Of a stretch of 64,000 nt of DNA, positions 9,367-19,514 are shown piece after piece. The stretch's first letter is position 1; the number at the start of each line of letters is the position of its first letter. Where the stretch lies: the NCBI RefSeq assembly GCF_003075035.1, contig NZ_QCZE01000008.1, forward strand, positions 23,452-87,451. Direction: 5' to 3'. A program made the translations under genes and the position numbers. The notes under the pieces were generated by a model. That model worked only from the letters and a program-made list of their open reading frames with translations, was not told the DNA's origin and ran no database searches. This stretch comes from Zobellella maritima (lineage in GTDB: Bacteria; Pseudomonadota; Gammaproteobacteria; Enterobacterales; Aeromonadaceae).

Positions 9367-10233
9367 ATGGCTAAAGTAGCTGCCGCTTATCAGGCAACAA
9401 AGGGATCCATCCTGGATGTGGATAAGGAATTTTATAATCGGTTGACCGCGGCCCGCGGCGAACGCCGGCTGGTGGAAACCGTCACTGTGCCTATGCGCGA
9501 TGGTCAGGCCTGGGTGGTACCGGCCGGGCACGTGTTCAGGATCAAGGTAACCGAAGGGCCCCAGGTCGGCGATTTCAACATGTGGAACCTGCATAACCCG
9601 CGGGAAAGGATGTGGGCCTCGCGCACTCGCCAGCTGCAGCGCGCCCATGTCAGCACCTACGATCGCCTGTGGTCCACCCTGCCCTATTTGCGGCCAATGG
9701 CCACCATCATCGATGACACCCTGGCCGACTACGGAGTAGATGAAGATGGCGGCCGGGTGCACGATCTGCTGGGCACCCGCTGCGATCCCTATGTCAACAA
9801 GCTGCTGACCGGCGAGGATTTTGACTTCCACTGTCATTCCAACCTGGTCCGGGCGGTGGCGCCCTACGGCCTGACCGAACTCGACGTGCACGACGTGCTC
9901 AACGTGTTCCAGTGCACCGGTCTCAACGATGACGACCAGTACTTTATGAAGGCCTGTCCCGCGAAGAAGGGGGATTACCTGGAATTCTTCGCGGAAATCG
10001 ACTTGCTGTGCGCCATGTCCTGCTGCCCGGGCGGAGATCTGTCCATCGACCTGTGGGGACCGGAAGCCCGCGATCCGCTGGAAACATGCAATCCGCTGGA
10101 CGTTGAAATCTATGCGGTAGAGCCGGCCCTGCTGGAAGGCTGGTCTTCTCCTCAACCGGCCCCCTACAAGGGTAACCACGGCATGCGCCTGCAGGCCGTT
10201 GACTGGGCCACCCTCAAGAAGAACTGCTGCTGA
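9367..10233 (+). CDS. DUF1989 family (urea carboxylase-associated type) protein
   Basis: This 288-residue cytoplasmic protein matches the DUF1989 family: VPAGHVFRIKVTEGPQVGDFNMWN, then THSTY-like HVSTYDRLWSTL, CHSNLVRAVAPYGL, LNVFQCTGL and the Cys-rich AMSCCPGGDLS. Some DUF1989 proteins form carboxyguanidine deiminase with partner subunits. Here there is a single copy and no urea carboxylase gene, so that activity cannot be assigned. The conserved His/Cys set suggests a metal site. It sits between the symporter and pxpA and has its own GGAG ribosome site. A long intercistronic hairpin follows at 10245-10274. Confidence 0.85.
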   Translation: MAKVAAAYQATKGSILDVDKEFYNRLTAARGERRLVETVTVPMRDGQAWVVPAGHVFRIKVTEGPQVGDFNMWNLHNPRERMWASRTRQLQRAHVSTYDRLWSTLPYLRPMATIIDDTLADYGVDEDGGRVHDLLGTRCDPYVNKLLTGEDFDFHCHSNLVRAVAPYGLTELDVHDVLNVFQCTGLNDDDQYFMKACPAKKGDYLEFFAEIDLLCAMSCCPGGDLSIDLWGPEARDPLETCNPLDVEIYAVEPALLEGWSSPQPAPYKGNHGMRLQAVDWATLKKNCC

Positions 10234-10244
10234 ATACCCGGTTC

Positions 10245-10274
10245 GGGTGACGACAGGCGGGCCTGCCGTCACCC
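10245..10274 (+). other. Intercistronic hairpin between DUF1989 and pxpA
   Basis: GGGTGACG (10245-10252) pairs with CGTCACCC (10267-10274), and the inside CAGGC/GCCTG continues the stem almost to the tip. No T-run follows, so it is more likely an RNA processing or stabilising element than a terminator. Confidence 0.5.
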
Positions 10275-10317
10275 CTATGGATATAATGAGCCGACAACAA
10301 CGTTAAAAGGAGCGACC

Positions 10318-11064
10318 ATGCCCAAACTGCTGCTCAATGCCGATATGGGGGAAAGCTTTGGCCCCTGGGTCATAGGACTGGACAAGGAAGTCATGCCCCA
10401 TGTGGATCTGGCCAACGTGGCCTGCGGCTTCCATGCTTCAGATCCCGACATCATGCGCAGCACGGTGCGCCTGGCCTGTGAGCACGACGTCAGGGTCGGC
10501 GCCCATCCGGCCTACCCGGATCTGGTCGGCTTCGGCCGCCGCTCCCTGGCCTGCTCACCCCGGGAAATAGAAAACCTGGTGCTCTACCAGATCGGCGCCC
10601 TCGCCGCCATCTGCCGAGCCGAAGGTACCCAGCTTGCCTATGTCAAACCCCATGGCGCCCTCTATAACGACATGATGCAGGACCACGACAAGCTGCTGGC
10701 GGTGATGCGTGCGGTCGCCGCCTTCGATCCCCGGCTGCCGCTGATGGTGATGGCCACCGCCGATCCGGCCCCGGCACAGAAACTGGCCAACCAGGCCGGC
10801 ATCAGCCTATGGTTCGAAGCCTTCGCCGACAGGGCCTACGATGCCGCCGGTTTCCTGGTATCCCGCCGCCTGCCGGGCGCCGTACACCATGATTCCGAAC
10901 TGATTGTCGAGCAGGCCAGACGTATCGCCCTCGGCCAGCCGCTGACCGCAATCGATGGCAGCGAGCTGCTGCTGCAGGCCGACACCCTGTGCGTGCACGG
11001 CGACAATCCCGAGTCGATTGCCGCCATCCGCGCCATCCGTCAGGCGCTGGAGTCAGCCGCATGA
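10318..11064 (+). CDS. pxpA: 5-oxoprolinase subunit A (LamB/YcsF family)
   Basis: This 248-residue protein (E. coli PxpA is 244) has the family blocks [41 protein letters not shown] and [10 protein letters not shown]. The His and Asp residues of these blocks line the active-site pocket of the YdjC/LamB barrel. With PxpB and PxpC it hydrolyses 5-oxo-L-proline to L-glutamate at the cost of ATP. AAAGGAG lies upstream. Its stop overlaps the pxpB start by four bases (ATGA), showing translational coupling. Confidence 0.95.
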   Translation: MPKLLLNADMGESFGPWVIGLDKEVMPHVDLANVACGFHASDPDIMRSTVRLACEHDVRVGAHPAYPDLVGFGRRSLACSPREIENLVLYQIGALAAICRAEGTQLAYVKPHGALYNDMMQDHDKLLAVMRAVAAFDPRLPLMVMATADPAPAQKLANQAGISLWFEAFADRAYDAAGFLVSRRLPGAVHHDSELIVEQARRIALGQPLTAIDGSELLLQADTLCVHGDNPESIAAIRAIRQALESAA

Positions 11065-11789
11065 GGCACCGTCAAGACAGCGGGCTGCCGCGCCTGGAAA
11101 ATGCCGGCATCGATGCCTGGCTGATCCGGCTGTTCGACACCATAGACGAAGCCAACATGCCCTGGATTACCGCCCTGGTCGAGGCCTGCGAGCAGGCCCT
11201 GGGTGACAACCTGATCGATATAGTGCCGTCTTACACCACTGTATTGGTGCACTACGACCCGCTCCAACTGGATTCGCAGCAAACCGCCGATCTGCTGGGG
11301 TCGCTGCTGGCCGGACTCACCGCCAAAGACACGGGAGCCGCCGCCGCCGTTAAGGAACTGCCGGTCTGGTACGACCCCAGCGTCGGGCCCGAGCTGGCCC
11401 TGTTGCAACAACATACCGGCTTCGACCTGCCGCATATTATCCGGCTGCACAGTGAACACCTGTACCGGGTATTCGCCCTCGGCTTCGCCCCCGGCTTTGC
11501 CTTTATGGGCTCGCTGCCGGCAGAGCTGGAGTTGCCCAGGTTAAGTACCCCCCGCAAGCGGGTGCCGGCGGGCAGCGTGGCGCTCGCCGGGCGACAGACC
11601 TCCGCCTACCCCCAGGCCTCCCCCGGCGGCTGGAACCTGATCGGCCGCACCCCGGCCCGGCTGTTCGACCCGGCCAGCCAGGAGCTCAGCCTGCTCAAGG
11701 TCGGCGATACAGTGCGCTTCGTGCCGGTCAACAAGGACGAATTCATTCGCCTCGGAGGCGATACCACGCCTACGGAATCCCTGTTATGA
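11061..11789 (+). CDS. pxpB: 5-oxoprolinase subunit B (KipI-like)
   Basis: This 242-residue protein is typical of the allophanate hydrolase subunit 1/KipI family: [64 protein letters not shown] and [11 protein letters not shown] chose the ATG at 11061, which overlaps the pxpA stop (ATGA), over an in-frame ATG inside pxpA at 10989. It acts as part of the PxpABC 5-oxoprolinase complex. Its stop overlaps the pxpC start by four bases. Confidence 0.95.
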   Translation: MRHRQDSGLPRLENAGIDAWLIRLFDTIDEANMPWITALVEACEQALGDNLIDIVPSYTTVLVHYDPLQLDSQQTADLLGSLLAGLTAKDTGAAAAVKELPVWYDPSVGPELALLQQHTGFDLPHIIRLHSEHLYRVFALGFAPGFAFMGSLPAELELPRLSTPRKRVPAGSVALAGRQTSAYPQASPGGWNLIGRTPARLFDPASQELSLLKVGDTVRFVPVNKDEFIRLGGDTTPTESLL

Positions 11790-12724
11790 CACAACACACT
11801 CATCACGGTTACCTCAGGGTCGTAAAACCCGGCCCATTGACCACACTACAGGATGCCGGCCGCTTCGGCGTGCGCCGCCTGGGCATCACCCAGGGCGGCC
11901 CCGCCGATCTTCACGCCTGGGCCTGGGCCAACTGGCTGCTGGGCAATGCCTGGGGCTCGCCGACACTAGAAATCACCCTGGGTGGTCTGGAGCTGAAGGC
12001 CGAGCAGGACTGCACCCTGGCGCTATGTGGCGCCGATCTCGGTACCACCCTGGACGGCGAGCCGGTCGGCTGCTGGCGAGCATTCCGCATCCGTCAGGGC
12101 CAGACACTGCGCTTCGCCATGCCGGTAAGCGGAGTCCGTGCCTATCTGGCGGTGAAGGGGGGATTTATTGCCGAGCCGGTGCTGGGCAGCGTGGCCTGCG
12201 TCACCCGTGACGGGCTCGGCGGCCATCAGGGTGACGGCCGCAGGTTGGCCGCCGATGAACGACTCGCCTTTGTGCCCCATGGCGACGAGCCCACCCGGCG
12301 GACGGTGCCGGAAGCCGAGCGACCGGATTACCATGCACCCGCCACCCTAGGGCTGATCCCCGGTGCCCAGGTGGCCGCCTTTACCGGCGACAGCCTGTTC
12401 CGGGCCTTTAACTCGCCCTGGACCGTGGACACCCGGGCCGATCGCATGGGTGTACGCCTGCTGGGCCCAACCCTGCGTTGCACCCTGGAGTCGATGATCT
12501 CAGAAGGCATTGCCTTGGGTGCGGTACAGGTCCCCCCCGACGGCCAGCCCATCGCCCTGCTCAACGATCGGCAGACCATAGGTGGCTATCCGCGGCTCGG
12601 CACACTCACACCCCTGGCCTGCGCCCGACTGGCCCAGTGCCCCCCGGGGCATAAGGTGTTGCTCAAGGCCACCGCCATCGAGGCGGCCCAGAACCAGTAC
12701 CGCCGGTTCCGGGCCGGGTTTTAG
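11786..12724 (+). CDS. pxpC: 5-oxoprolinase subunit C (KipA-like)
   Basis: This 312-residue protein matches the allophanate hydrolase subunit 2/KipA family: TTLQDAGRFGVRRLGITQGGPADLHA, the LAVKGGFIAEPVLGS block, TRADRMGVRLLGP, SEGIALGAVQVPPDGQPIALLNDRQTIGGYP. It is the last gene of the LysR-controlled operon and completes the PxpABC complex. The three subunits are coupled by two ATGA overlaps, as expected for stoichiometric partners. An imperfect hairpin (12735-12775) follows the stop. Confidence 0.95.
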   Translation: MTQHTHHGYLRVVKPGPLTTLQDAGRFGVRRLGITQGGPADLHAWAWANWLLGNAWGSPTLEITLGGLELKAEQDCTLALCGADLGTTLDGEPVGCWRAFRIRQGQTLRFAMPVSGVRAYLAVKGGFIAEPVLGSVACVTRDGLGGHQGDGRRLAADERLAFVPHGDEPTRRTVPEAERPDYHAPATLGLIPGAQVAAFTGDSLFRAFNSPWTVDTRADRMGVRLLGPTLRCTLESMISEGIALGAVQVPPDGQPIALLNDRQTIGGYPRLGTLTPLACARLAQCPPGHKVLLKATAIEAAQNQYRRFRAGF

Positions 12725-12734
12725 ATTCGACACA

Positions 12735-12775
12735 CTCCGGTACGCCGCGGTGGCAGGACCCGGCCTGTACCGGAG
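12735..12775 (+). terminator. Hairpin after pxpC
   Basis: CTCCGGTAC (12735-12743) pairs with GTACCGGAG (12767-12775), with an inner GCCG/CGGC stem. It lies between convergent pxpC and the DUF1294 gene. There is no T-run, so it is a weak terminator candidate. Confidence 0.45.
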
Positions 12776-12781
12776 CACAGC

Positions 12782-13066
12782 CTAGCCCCAACGCCCCCAC
12801 CATAAGGTGGTGGGCAGTGCCAGGTTGACCAGCGCGGTGAACCAGAACAGCAGCCGGAACGACGGCTTGCGCGACTTGTGCCGCAGCAGGTGTAGGGCCA
12901 GCCAGCCGCCCGGCCAGCCACCGAGCAGTGCCAGCAGGTGCAGGGTAAGCTCACGCACCCGCCAGCCGTCGTGAACGGCGGCCCGCTTGTCCCACCAGTA
13001 CACGCCAAAGGTGATCAGGCTGAGCACCAGATACCACAGCGCCAGCCCCACATAGACCCGAATCAT
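12782..13066 (-). CDS. DUF1294 small membrane protein
   Basis: This 94-residue inner-membrane protein has three hydrophobic segments. The DUF1294 signature is FGVYWWDKRAA near the N terminus and LLALLGGWPGGWLALHLLRHKSRKPSF in the middle. It comprises the whole DUF1294 domain without the cold-shock domain often fused to it. The function is unknown. It is convergent with pxpC and divergent from acuR. Confidence 0.87.
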   Translation of the reverse strand: MIRVYVGLALWYLVLSLITFGVYWWDKRAAVHDGWRVRELTLHLLALLGGWPGGWLALHLLRHKSRKPSFRLLFWFTALVNLALPTTLWWGRWG

Positions 13067-13146
13067 GCTTTTCCTCCTGTTTCGCGGCCACCGCCGCCAT
13101 TATGAGCCATATGTACCACAACCCGCCGGCAGAGCATGCGTTGCTT

Positions 13147-13170
13147 TTTATAGACGATAGGTCTAAATTA
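13147..13170. promoter_or_regulatory. AcuR operator copy 1 (acuR promoter)
   Basis: The inverted repeat TAGACGATAGGTCTA (13151-13165; arms TAGAC/GTCTA, 5-base spacer) is embedded in a 24-base block that recurs at 13824-13847 with only the central bases different. It lies just before the acuR start at 13177, so it is a likely site for autorepression. Confidence 0.75.
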
Positions 13171-13176
13171 CTCTCC

Positions 13177-13806
13177 ATGAACACAACACCTCCAAAACGC
13201 CGAGGCCGGCCGCCAAAACAGCCCCGTGACAACCCGGACACCCGCGACGCCCTGATCCGTTGCGGCGTGGCCGTGCTCACCGAGCAGGGCTTTGTCGCCA
13301 CCGGCATCGAGGGGGTGCTCAAGCAGGTAGGGGTGCCCAAGGGCTCCTTCTATCACTATTTCGACAGCAAAGAGGCCTTTGGCCAGGCGGTGATGGAACG
13401 CTACGCCGCCTATTTCGCCGCCAAGCTGGATCGCTGTCTGCTCGACGAGGCCACCCCGCCGCTGCGGCGCATCGAGCACTTTATGCAGGACGCCATGGTC
13501 GGCATGGCACGCCACGATTTCCGACGCGGCTGCCTGGTGGGCAACCTGTGCCAGGAGGTGACCATTTTGCCGGCCAGCTACCGCGAACTGCTGCTGAACA
13601 CCCTGAAAAGCTGGGAGCAACGCCTGGCGGCCTGCCTGCGGCTGGCTGCCCAACGCGGTGACATTGCCCCCGATACCGACTGCAGCCGGCTGGCCGAACT
13701 GTTCTGGATCGGCTGGGAAGGGGCCGTGCAACGGGCTCGTATTGCCCAAAGCGATGCCCCCATGGCGCTGTTTGGACAGGAGTTTCTGGCCCGGCTGCCA
13801 CGCTGA
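13177..13806 (+). CDS. acuR: TetR-family regulator AcuR (acrylate response)
   Basis: This 209-residue protein resembles Rhodobacter AcuR along its length: a basic N terminus (PPKRRGRPPK), the HTH ending VPKGSFYHYFDSKEAFG, then MARHDFRRGCLVGNLCQE and FWIGWEGAVQRARI. AcuR represses acuI and is relieved by acrylate. I chose the start at 13177 because earlier in-frame ATGs would place the operator inside the gene; no clear ribosome site precedes it. acuI begins 55 bases downstream behind a second copy of the operator, so regulator and target form a feedback pair. Confidence 0.88.
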   Translation: MNTTPPKRRGRPPKQPRDNPDTRDALIRCGVAVLTEQGFVATGIEGVLKQVGVPKGSFYHYFDSKEAFGQAVMERYAAYFAAKLDRCLLDEATPPLRRIEHFMQDAMVGMARHDFRRGCLVGNLCQEVTILPASYRELLLNTLKSWEQRLAACLRLAAQRGDIAPDTDCSRLAELFWIGWEGAVQRARIAQSDAPMALFGQEFLARLPR

Positions 13807-13823
13807 GTTTTTTTTGACGGCCA

Positions 13824-13847
13824 TTTATAGACGACCAGTCTAAATTA
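13824..13847 (+). promoter_or_regulatory. AcuR operator copy 2 (acuI promoter)
   Basis: TAGACGACCAGTCTA (13828-13842) sits in the same flanks (TTTA before, AATTA after) as copy 1. A TTGACG box at 13815-13820 and TCTAAA at 13839-13844 (18-base spacer) could be the acuI promoter, with the operator overlapping the -10 region. Confidence 0.75.
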
Positions 13848-13861
13848 AAAAGGAGAATGCC

Positions 13862-14844
<983 letters not shown>

Positions 14845-14848
<4 letters not shown>

Positions 14849-16671
14849 CCCGCCACGCTCGATGAGGCCTCGACCTGCTCGCCTGCCTGCTTGCGTTGCT
14901 GCTGTTGCAGCCGCCATAGCTGGGCATAGAGGCCTTCCCTGGCCAGCAGCTGTTCGTGATTGCCCTGCTCGGCGATGCGGCCGTCCTGCATCACCAGGAT
15001 ATGATCCGCATCCACTATGGTCGACAGCCGGTGGGCGATCACCAGGCTGGTCTGGCCGCGAGATATCTCGCGGATGGCCTGCAGTATGCTGCGCTCCGAG
15101 CGGCTGTCGAGGGAGGAAGTGGCCTCGTCGAAGACCAGGATCGGCGGCCGCTTGAGGATGGTGCGGGCGATGGCCACCCGCTGCTTTTCACCGCCGCTGA
15201 GCTTGAGCCCACGCTCGCCCACCAGGGTGTGGTGCCCTTCCGGCAGCCGGGAGATGAATTCATCCAGGTGCGCCAGCCGGATCGCCTCGTTCACCTCGTC
15301 CTCGCCGGCATCGATACGGCCGTAACGGATATTGTCGTAGATGGAGGCGTTAAACAGCACCGTATCCTGGGGTACTATGCCGATGGCCCGGCGCAGGGAA
15401 GCCTGGCTGACGGTGCGGATATCCTGGCCGTCGATCAGCACGGCGCCGCTGTCCACATCGTAGAAACGGAACAGCAGCTTGACCAGGGTCGACTTGCCCG
15501 AACCACTGGCGCCCACCACCGCCACCTTCTGCCGGGGCCGCACGGTAAAGCTGACCCGGTCGAGTATCCGCCGGTCGGGGCCATAGCCGAAACTCACCTC
15601 GCGAAACGCGATCTCGCCCCGGCTGATGGCAAGCGGTGATGCCTCCGCAGCATCCCTGACAGCCGGCGCGCGGCGCAGCAGCGAAAACATGCGCTCGATA
15701 TTAGCCATAGAGCCCTTCATCTCCCGGTAGACGAAACCCAGAAAATTGAGCGGCATAAACAACTGCATCATAAAGGCGTTGATCAGCACAAAGTCGCCCA
15801 GGGTCATGGTGCCCGCCACCACATTGCGCCCCGCCAGCACCATCATGGCAGTCATCGCCACCCCGATGATCAGCGCCTGACCGCCGTTAAGTGCAAACAA
15901 CGTCAGTCGGTTTTGGCGCCGGGCCCGCTCCCACTGGGCCAGATCCTCGTCGTAACGATGGGCCTCATAGCCCTCGTTGGTGAAATACTTCACCGTCTCA
16001 TAATTGAGCAGGCTGTCCACCGCCCGGGAATTGCTCTGGGAGTCCGCCTGGTTGGCGGCGCGCACATAACCGGTTCGCCAGTCGGTGGCCACCACCGACC
16101 AGGCCACATACACCACCACGGCCGCCAGGGTGATCAGGGCGAACCAGGCGGAATAGTTGATCAGCAACAGGCCGATCACCATGGCGATTTCAAACAGGGT
16201 GGGCACGATATTGAACACCATAAAGCGCATCAGGAAGCTGATCCCCGATACCCCCCGCTCGATATCCCGCGACAGGCCGCCGGTGCTGCGGTTGAGGTGA
16301 AAGTCCAGCTCCAGGGTATGCAGATGGTTGAATACCGCCAGCCCGATGCGGCGCATGGCCCGCTCGGTCACCCGGCCGAACAGGGTGTCGCGGATCTCGC
16401 CGAACAGCACATTGGCAAAGCGCACCGTGCCGTAGGCCAGCAACAGTCCCAGCGGCAATGCCAGCACTGGGTTTTCACCGGCATCCATGGCATCGACGAT
16501 ATATTTGAGGATAAAGGGCAGGCCGACGCTGGCGAGCTTGGCCGCCACCAAGCAGCCCAACGCCAGCAGGATGCGTCCGCGATACTCGAGCAGGTAGGGG
16601 ATCAGCTCCCTGAGTGTCTGTAGCTGGAAGCGGATGTCATCCGCCTCCGGGTGATAAGAGCCTCTGCGCAT
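14845..16671 (-). CDS. ATM1/HMT1-type ABC exporter (fused permease-ATPase)
   Basis: This 608-residue half-transporter has six transmembrane helices in residues ~25-310 and an ABC ATPase domain after ~345. The ATPase shows Walker A GASGSGKST, signature LSGGEKQRVAIAR, Walker B ILVFDEATSSLD and the H-loop VIAHRLST. VVATDWRTGYVRAANQADSQSNSRAVDSLLNYETVKYF is characteristic of the ATM1 group, which exports glutathione-linked or Fe-S-related compounds or gives metal tolerance. The exact substrate is not decided. It starts 3 bases after the DUF2459 lipoprotein gene, so the two form an operon. Confidence 0.92.
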
Positions 16672-16674
16672 GGT

Positions 16675-17331
16675 TCAGTCTGTTATGGGGGAATGTAGCT
16701 TATCATACTCCCCTTTGGCGGAACGGGCCTGGCGCATCAGGCCGTCGGCGGTCACCGCCTGTGCCGGACGCAGCGGTAGCCCCGCCGCCACCAGCCGCCG
16801 GGCCACCCAGGTATTGCAGGTGTGCAGCAGGTGATACCGCTCCACCGAGGCGTAGAAGCGGCCACCGCCATAGCGCCCCGCCCCCACGACTTTGGGGTTG
16901 CCTGACTCGTCCCGCGCAAAGGACGTCGCCAACTCGTTCAGCAGCCGCCCCATGCCGGCGGGCGATACCTTCAGCTCAAGCACCGGTAGCCCGGAAAAAT
17001 ACACCTTCGGCGGTTGTGACAGCGGTACCAGATGCAGCACCGCGTCCGTGGGCCAGAGCAGGGCCCGCAGTGCCAGCCCGGCCCCCGCCTGTTCGCTCTG
17101 ATAAAAGGCCCGATCACCCCAGCCCACCTCAGTAAAACGGGCGGCGGGAAACGTATCCCCCAGTTCAGGAAGGCGCTGCGCCAGCCCTTCCGCCGGCACC
17201 ACCAGCCCCACATGCAGGCCGTGATCCACCAGATACAGCGGTTGCCCTTGCTTCCCCGCCGGCCGCCACTCCTCGACCGTACGACAACCGGCGCAGAGCA
17301 GACTGAGTAGCAGAACAAGCCAAGGGTGCAT
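16675..17331 (-). CDS. DUF2459 (TIGR02117-type) lipoprotein
   Basis: This 218-residue protein has a lipoprotein signal (LVLLLSLLCAGC, Cys about residue 16). The mature part matches DUF2459: VDHGLHVGLVVPAEGL, FTEVGWGDRAFYQ, LWPTDAVLHLVPL and LLHTCNTWVARRL. The conserved His/Cys/Asn positions resemble a papain-like arrangement (inference). Predicted location: outer or inner membrane facing the periplasm. It is cotranscribed with the ATM1-type exporter, whose start follows its stop by 3 bases; the functional link is unknown. Confidence 0.86.
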   Translation of the reverse strand: MHPWLVLLLSLLCAGCRTVEEWRPAGKQGQPLYLVDHGLHVGLVVPAEGLAQRLPELGDTFPAARFTEVGWGDRAFYQSEQAGAGLALRALLWPTDAVLHLVPLSQPPKVYFSGLPVLELKVSPAGMGRLLNELATSFARDESGNPKVVGAGRYGGGRFYASVERYHLLHTCNTWVARRLVAAGLPLRPAQAVTADGLMRQARSAKGEYDKLHSPITD

Positions 17332-17505
17332 GGTGGCCTCTCAAGAGATGGGCTGATCTTGAGTATTGCAGACCGGGCAAGCAAAATCGGGTAGGCCATC
17401 CCACCTGGGTGCAAGCGGGTGCTTTCACAGGTGTGGGAGAAAAGCCGAGGGGAACAGTTGTCGGGACAGTGCATTTATCGCCTGTAGCTTGGTAGTGAGG
17501 GCGGG

Positions 17506-17732
17506 TTGCAGACGCTGGCGGAGCGGGCAGAGCCGATAAATTGGTGGAAAGCCTGCCCGATCTCATACTGGAGCGGGAAAGCCCGGCCCAGGGGCAGCTG
17601 GGCCGTATTCGTAATCAATTGATTTTGGTGCGCCGTTATCTTTCCCCCCAGCGGGATCTGGTGGCCCGGCTGGCCAGCGAGAAGATCGGCTGGCTCAACT
17701 ACGATGATCGCCGCCTGTCTGAGCATGCCTGA
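17506..17732 (+). pseudogene. zntB: Remnant of a ZntB (CorA-like) zinc transporter
   Basis: The frame from 17541 reads DKLVESLPDLILERES then RNQLILVRRYLSPQRDLVARLASEKIGWLNYDDRRLSEHA and a stop. This aligns with the middle of ZntB, where E. coli has [37 protein letters not shown]. The preceding block LQTLAERA is in another frame (17506-17529), so a frameshift lies near 17530. The N-terminal two thirds and both membrane helices are absent. This is a decayed fragment, not a gene. Confidence 0.8.
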
Positions 17733-17922
17733 ACCCAAGGGTAATCCACCAGATAATGGTGGCCCTCGGCCACCTGAGCCACCGCCTGCATGGAGAGCTG
17801 CCCGGATTAAGAACAGTAATAATATGTTGTTATGATGTAACAAATTGGTCGGTGTCAACGTCCTTTCCGGACAGCCTGATGCGCCTGCCCAATGGGCGTT
17901 CCCATTCGAGTGCGTGGGACAG

Positions 17923-17946
17923 AAAAAACGGCGCCAGTGGCGCCGT
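17923..17946 (-). terminator. Terminator after the TerC/CBS gene
   Basis: ACGGCGCC (17928-17935) pairs with GGCGCCGT (17939-17946) around a 3-base loop. On the minus strand the stem is followed by TTTTTT, 36 bases past the stop at 17982. Confidence 0.85.
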
Positions 17947-17981
17947 ATGAATATGACAGAACGAGGTCGAGCAGCCTGCGA

Positions 17982-19514
17982 TTAGGCAGCGATAGGCGTG
18001 ATTTTCACCTGGGCGATTCGGAAGTCGGCTACTTCAACCACTTCAAAGCGCAGGTCGTCCCGCTCCATCACGGTGCCGTTTTCCGGAAGACGGCCGCTCC
18101 AAGCCAGCAGCATGCCGGCCAGGGTGGCGTATTCATCGTCCGGATCGACCAGCCCCTTGCGGTCCAGCACCTGCTCCAGATAGTGCAGATCGGTGCTGCC
18201 CTTGACCAGCCAACCGTCATCCTGAGGCAGCACTTCGGGGGTTTCGTGTTCGTCGAGAAACTCGCCCACGATCGCCTCCAGCAGGTCGTGGGGCGTCACC
18301 AACCCCTGGATGGTGCCGAACTCGTCGGTGATTAGTACCATGGTGCCACGGGCTTCGCGCAGCACATCCATCAGCCGGATGACGTTGATGCTCTCAGGTA
18401 CGATCACGGGATCGTGGTGCCGGGCCAGCTCGGACAGGGTCTTGCCTTCTTTCAGGCCCGCCACCAGTTCCTTGGCGCGCACCACCCCCAGCATGTTGTC
18501 CAGCTCGCCGTCACAGATAGGGAACAGGCTGTGGGGGGTTTCCAGCAGCTGGGCCATCACCTCCTCGGTACTGTCCTGCACATCCAGCCAGACGATATCC
18601 GCCCGCGGTGTCATGATGGTGCGGATCGAGCGTTCCGCCAGGGACAGTACGCCGCTGATCATATGCCGCTCTTCTTCCACAAAACCCTGTCCCTCGTCTT
18701 GCTGGGGCAGGCGCTCGGGCTCCGCCTCCTGCTGATTACGGGCGCCCATCAGCTTGAAGATGGCGGCCGTGGTGCGCTCACGCAGGGGAATATGCTCCTC
18801 CTGGCGGATAAAGTTGCGCCGGGCCAGCTGGTTGAACATCTCGATCAGGATCGAGAAACCGATGGCCGCATAGAGGTAGCCCTTGGGTATATGGAAACCG
18901 AAACCCTCGGCCACCAGGCTGAAACCGATCATCAGCAGGAAGCTCAGACACAACACCACCACGGTCGGGTGCGCGTTGACAAAGTCGGTCAACGACTTGG
19001 AGGCTGCCAGCATCACCACCATGGCCACGATCACCGCCGTCATCATCACCGCCAGGTTATCCACCATGCCCACGGCGGTAATGATGGAGTCGAGCGAGAA
19101 TACGGCGTCCAGCACCAGGATCTGCGCCACCACCACCCCGAAGCCCGCATAGGCCACACTGGCATCGGCTTCGTGAGTCTTGCCTTCCAGCCGCTCGTGG
19201 AGCTCCATGGTGGCCTTGAACAGCAGGAACAGACCGCCCGCCATCAGGATTAGATCCCGGCCCGAGAACGACAGTTCGCCCACCGAAAACAGCGGCGTGG
19301 TCAGGGTCACCAGCCAGGACACCACGCCCAATAATCCCAGACGCATCAGCAGTGCCAGCGTCAGGCCGATGATCCGCGCCCTGTCCCTCTGATGGGGCGG
19401 CAGCTTCTTCACCAGGATGGCGATAAACACCAGGTTGTCGATGCCCAGCACGATTTCCAGGATCACCAGCGTCAGCAATCCGACCCATATGGATGGATCC
19501 ATCAGGAATTCCAT
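17982..19514 (-). CDS. TerC / CBS / CorC-HlyC membrane protein (YoaE-like)
   Basis: This 510-residue protein has the three-part build of E. coli YoaE/YegH. Seven or so TerC-type helices fill residues 1-~235 ([17 protein letters not shown] and [15 protein letters not shown], with acidic residues inside helices typical of metal-ion transporters). A CBS pair follows ([16 protein letters not shown] ... [26 protein letters not shown]), and a C-terminal CorC/HlyC domain closes it. TerC relatives export manganese or help load metals. AGAGG precedes the ATG. I looked for a yybP-ykoY riboswitch in its leader and saw none. A hairpin GGCCTG/CAGGCC (19554-19569) lies 40 bases upstream of the start. Confidence 0.9.
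   Translation of the reverse strand: MEFLMDPSIWVGLLTLVILEIVLGIDNLVFIAILVKKLPPHQRDRARIIGLTLALLMRLGLLGVVSWLVTLTTPLFSVGELSFSGRDLILMAGGLFLLFKATMELHERLEGKTHEADASVAYAGFGVVVAQILVLDAVFSLDSIITAVGMVDNLAVMMTAVIVAMVVMLAASKSLTDFVNAHPTVVVLCLSFLLMIGFSLVAEGFGFHIPKGYLYAAIGFSILIEMFNQLARRNFIRQEEHIPLRERTTAAIFKLMGARNQQEAEPERLPQQDEGQGFVEEERHMISGVLSLAERSIRTIMTPRADIVWLDVQDSTEEVMAQLLETPHSLFPICDGELDNMLGVVRAKELVAGLKEGKTLSELARHHDPVIVPESINVIRLMDVLREARGTMVLITDEFGTIQGLVTPHDLLEAIVGEFLDEHETPEVLPQDDGWLVKGSTDLHYLEQVLDRKGLVDPDDEYATLAGMLLAWSGRLPENGTVMERDDLRFEVVEVADFRIAQVKITPIAA

Larger units (their letters stand above)
17332..17981. other. 650-base region with gene remnant
   Basis: Between the DUF2459 start and the TerC/CBS gene stop there is no intact gene. 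It holds the zntB remnant (17506-17732) and the terminator at 17923-17946. On the minus strand 17735-17806 reads a short open segment resembling no family I know. The rest shows nothing recognisable. Confidence 0.6.
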
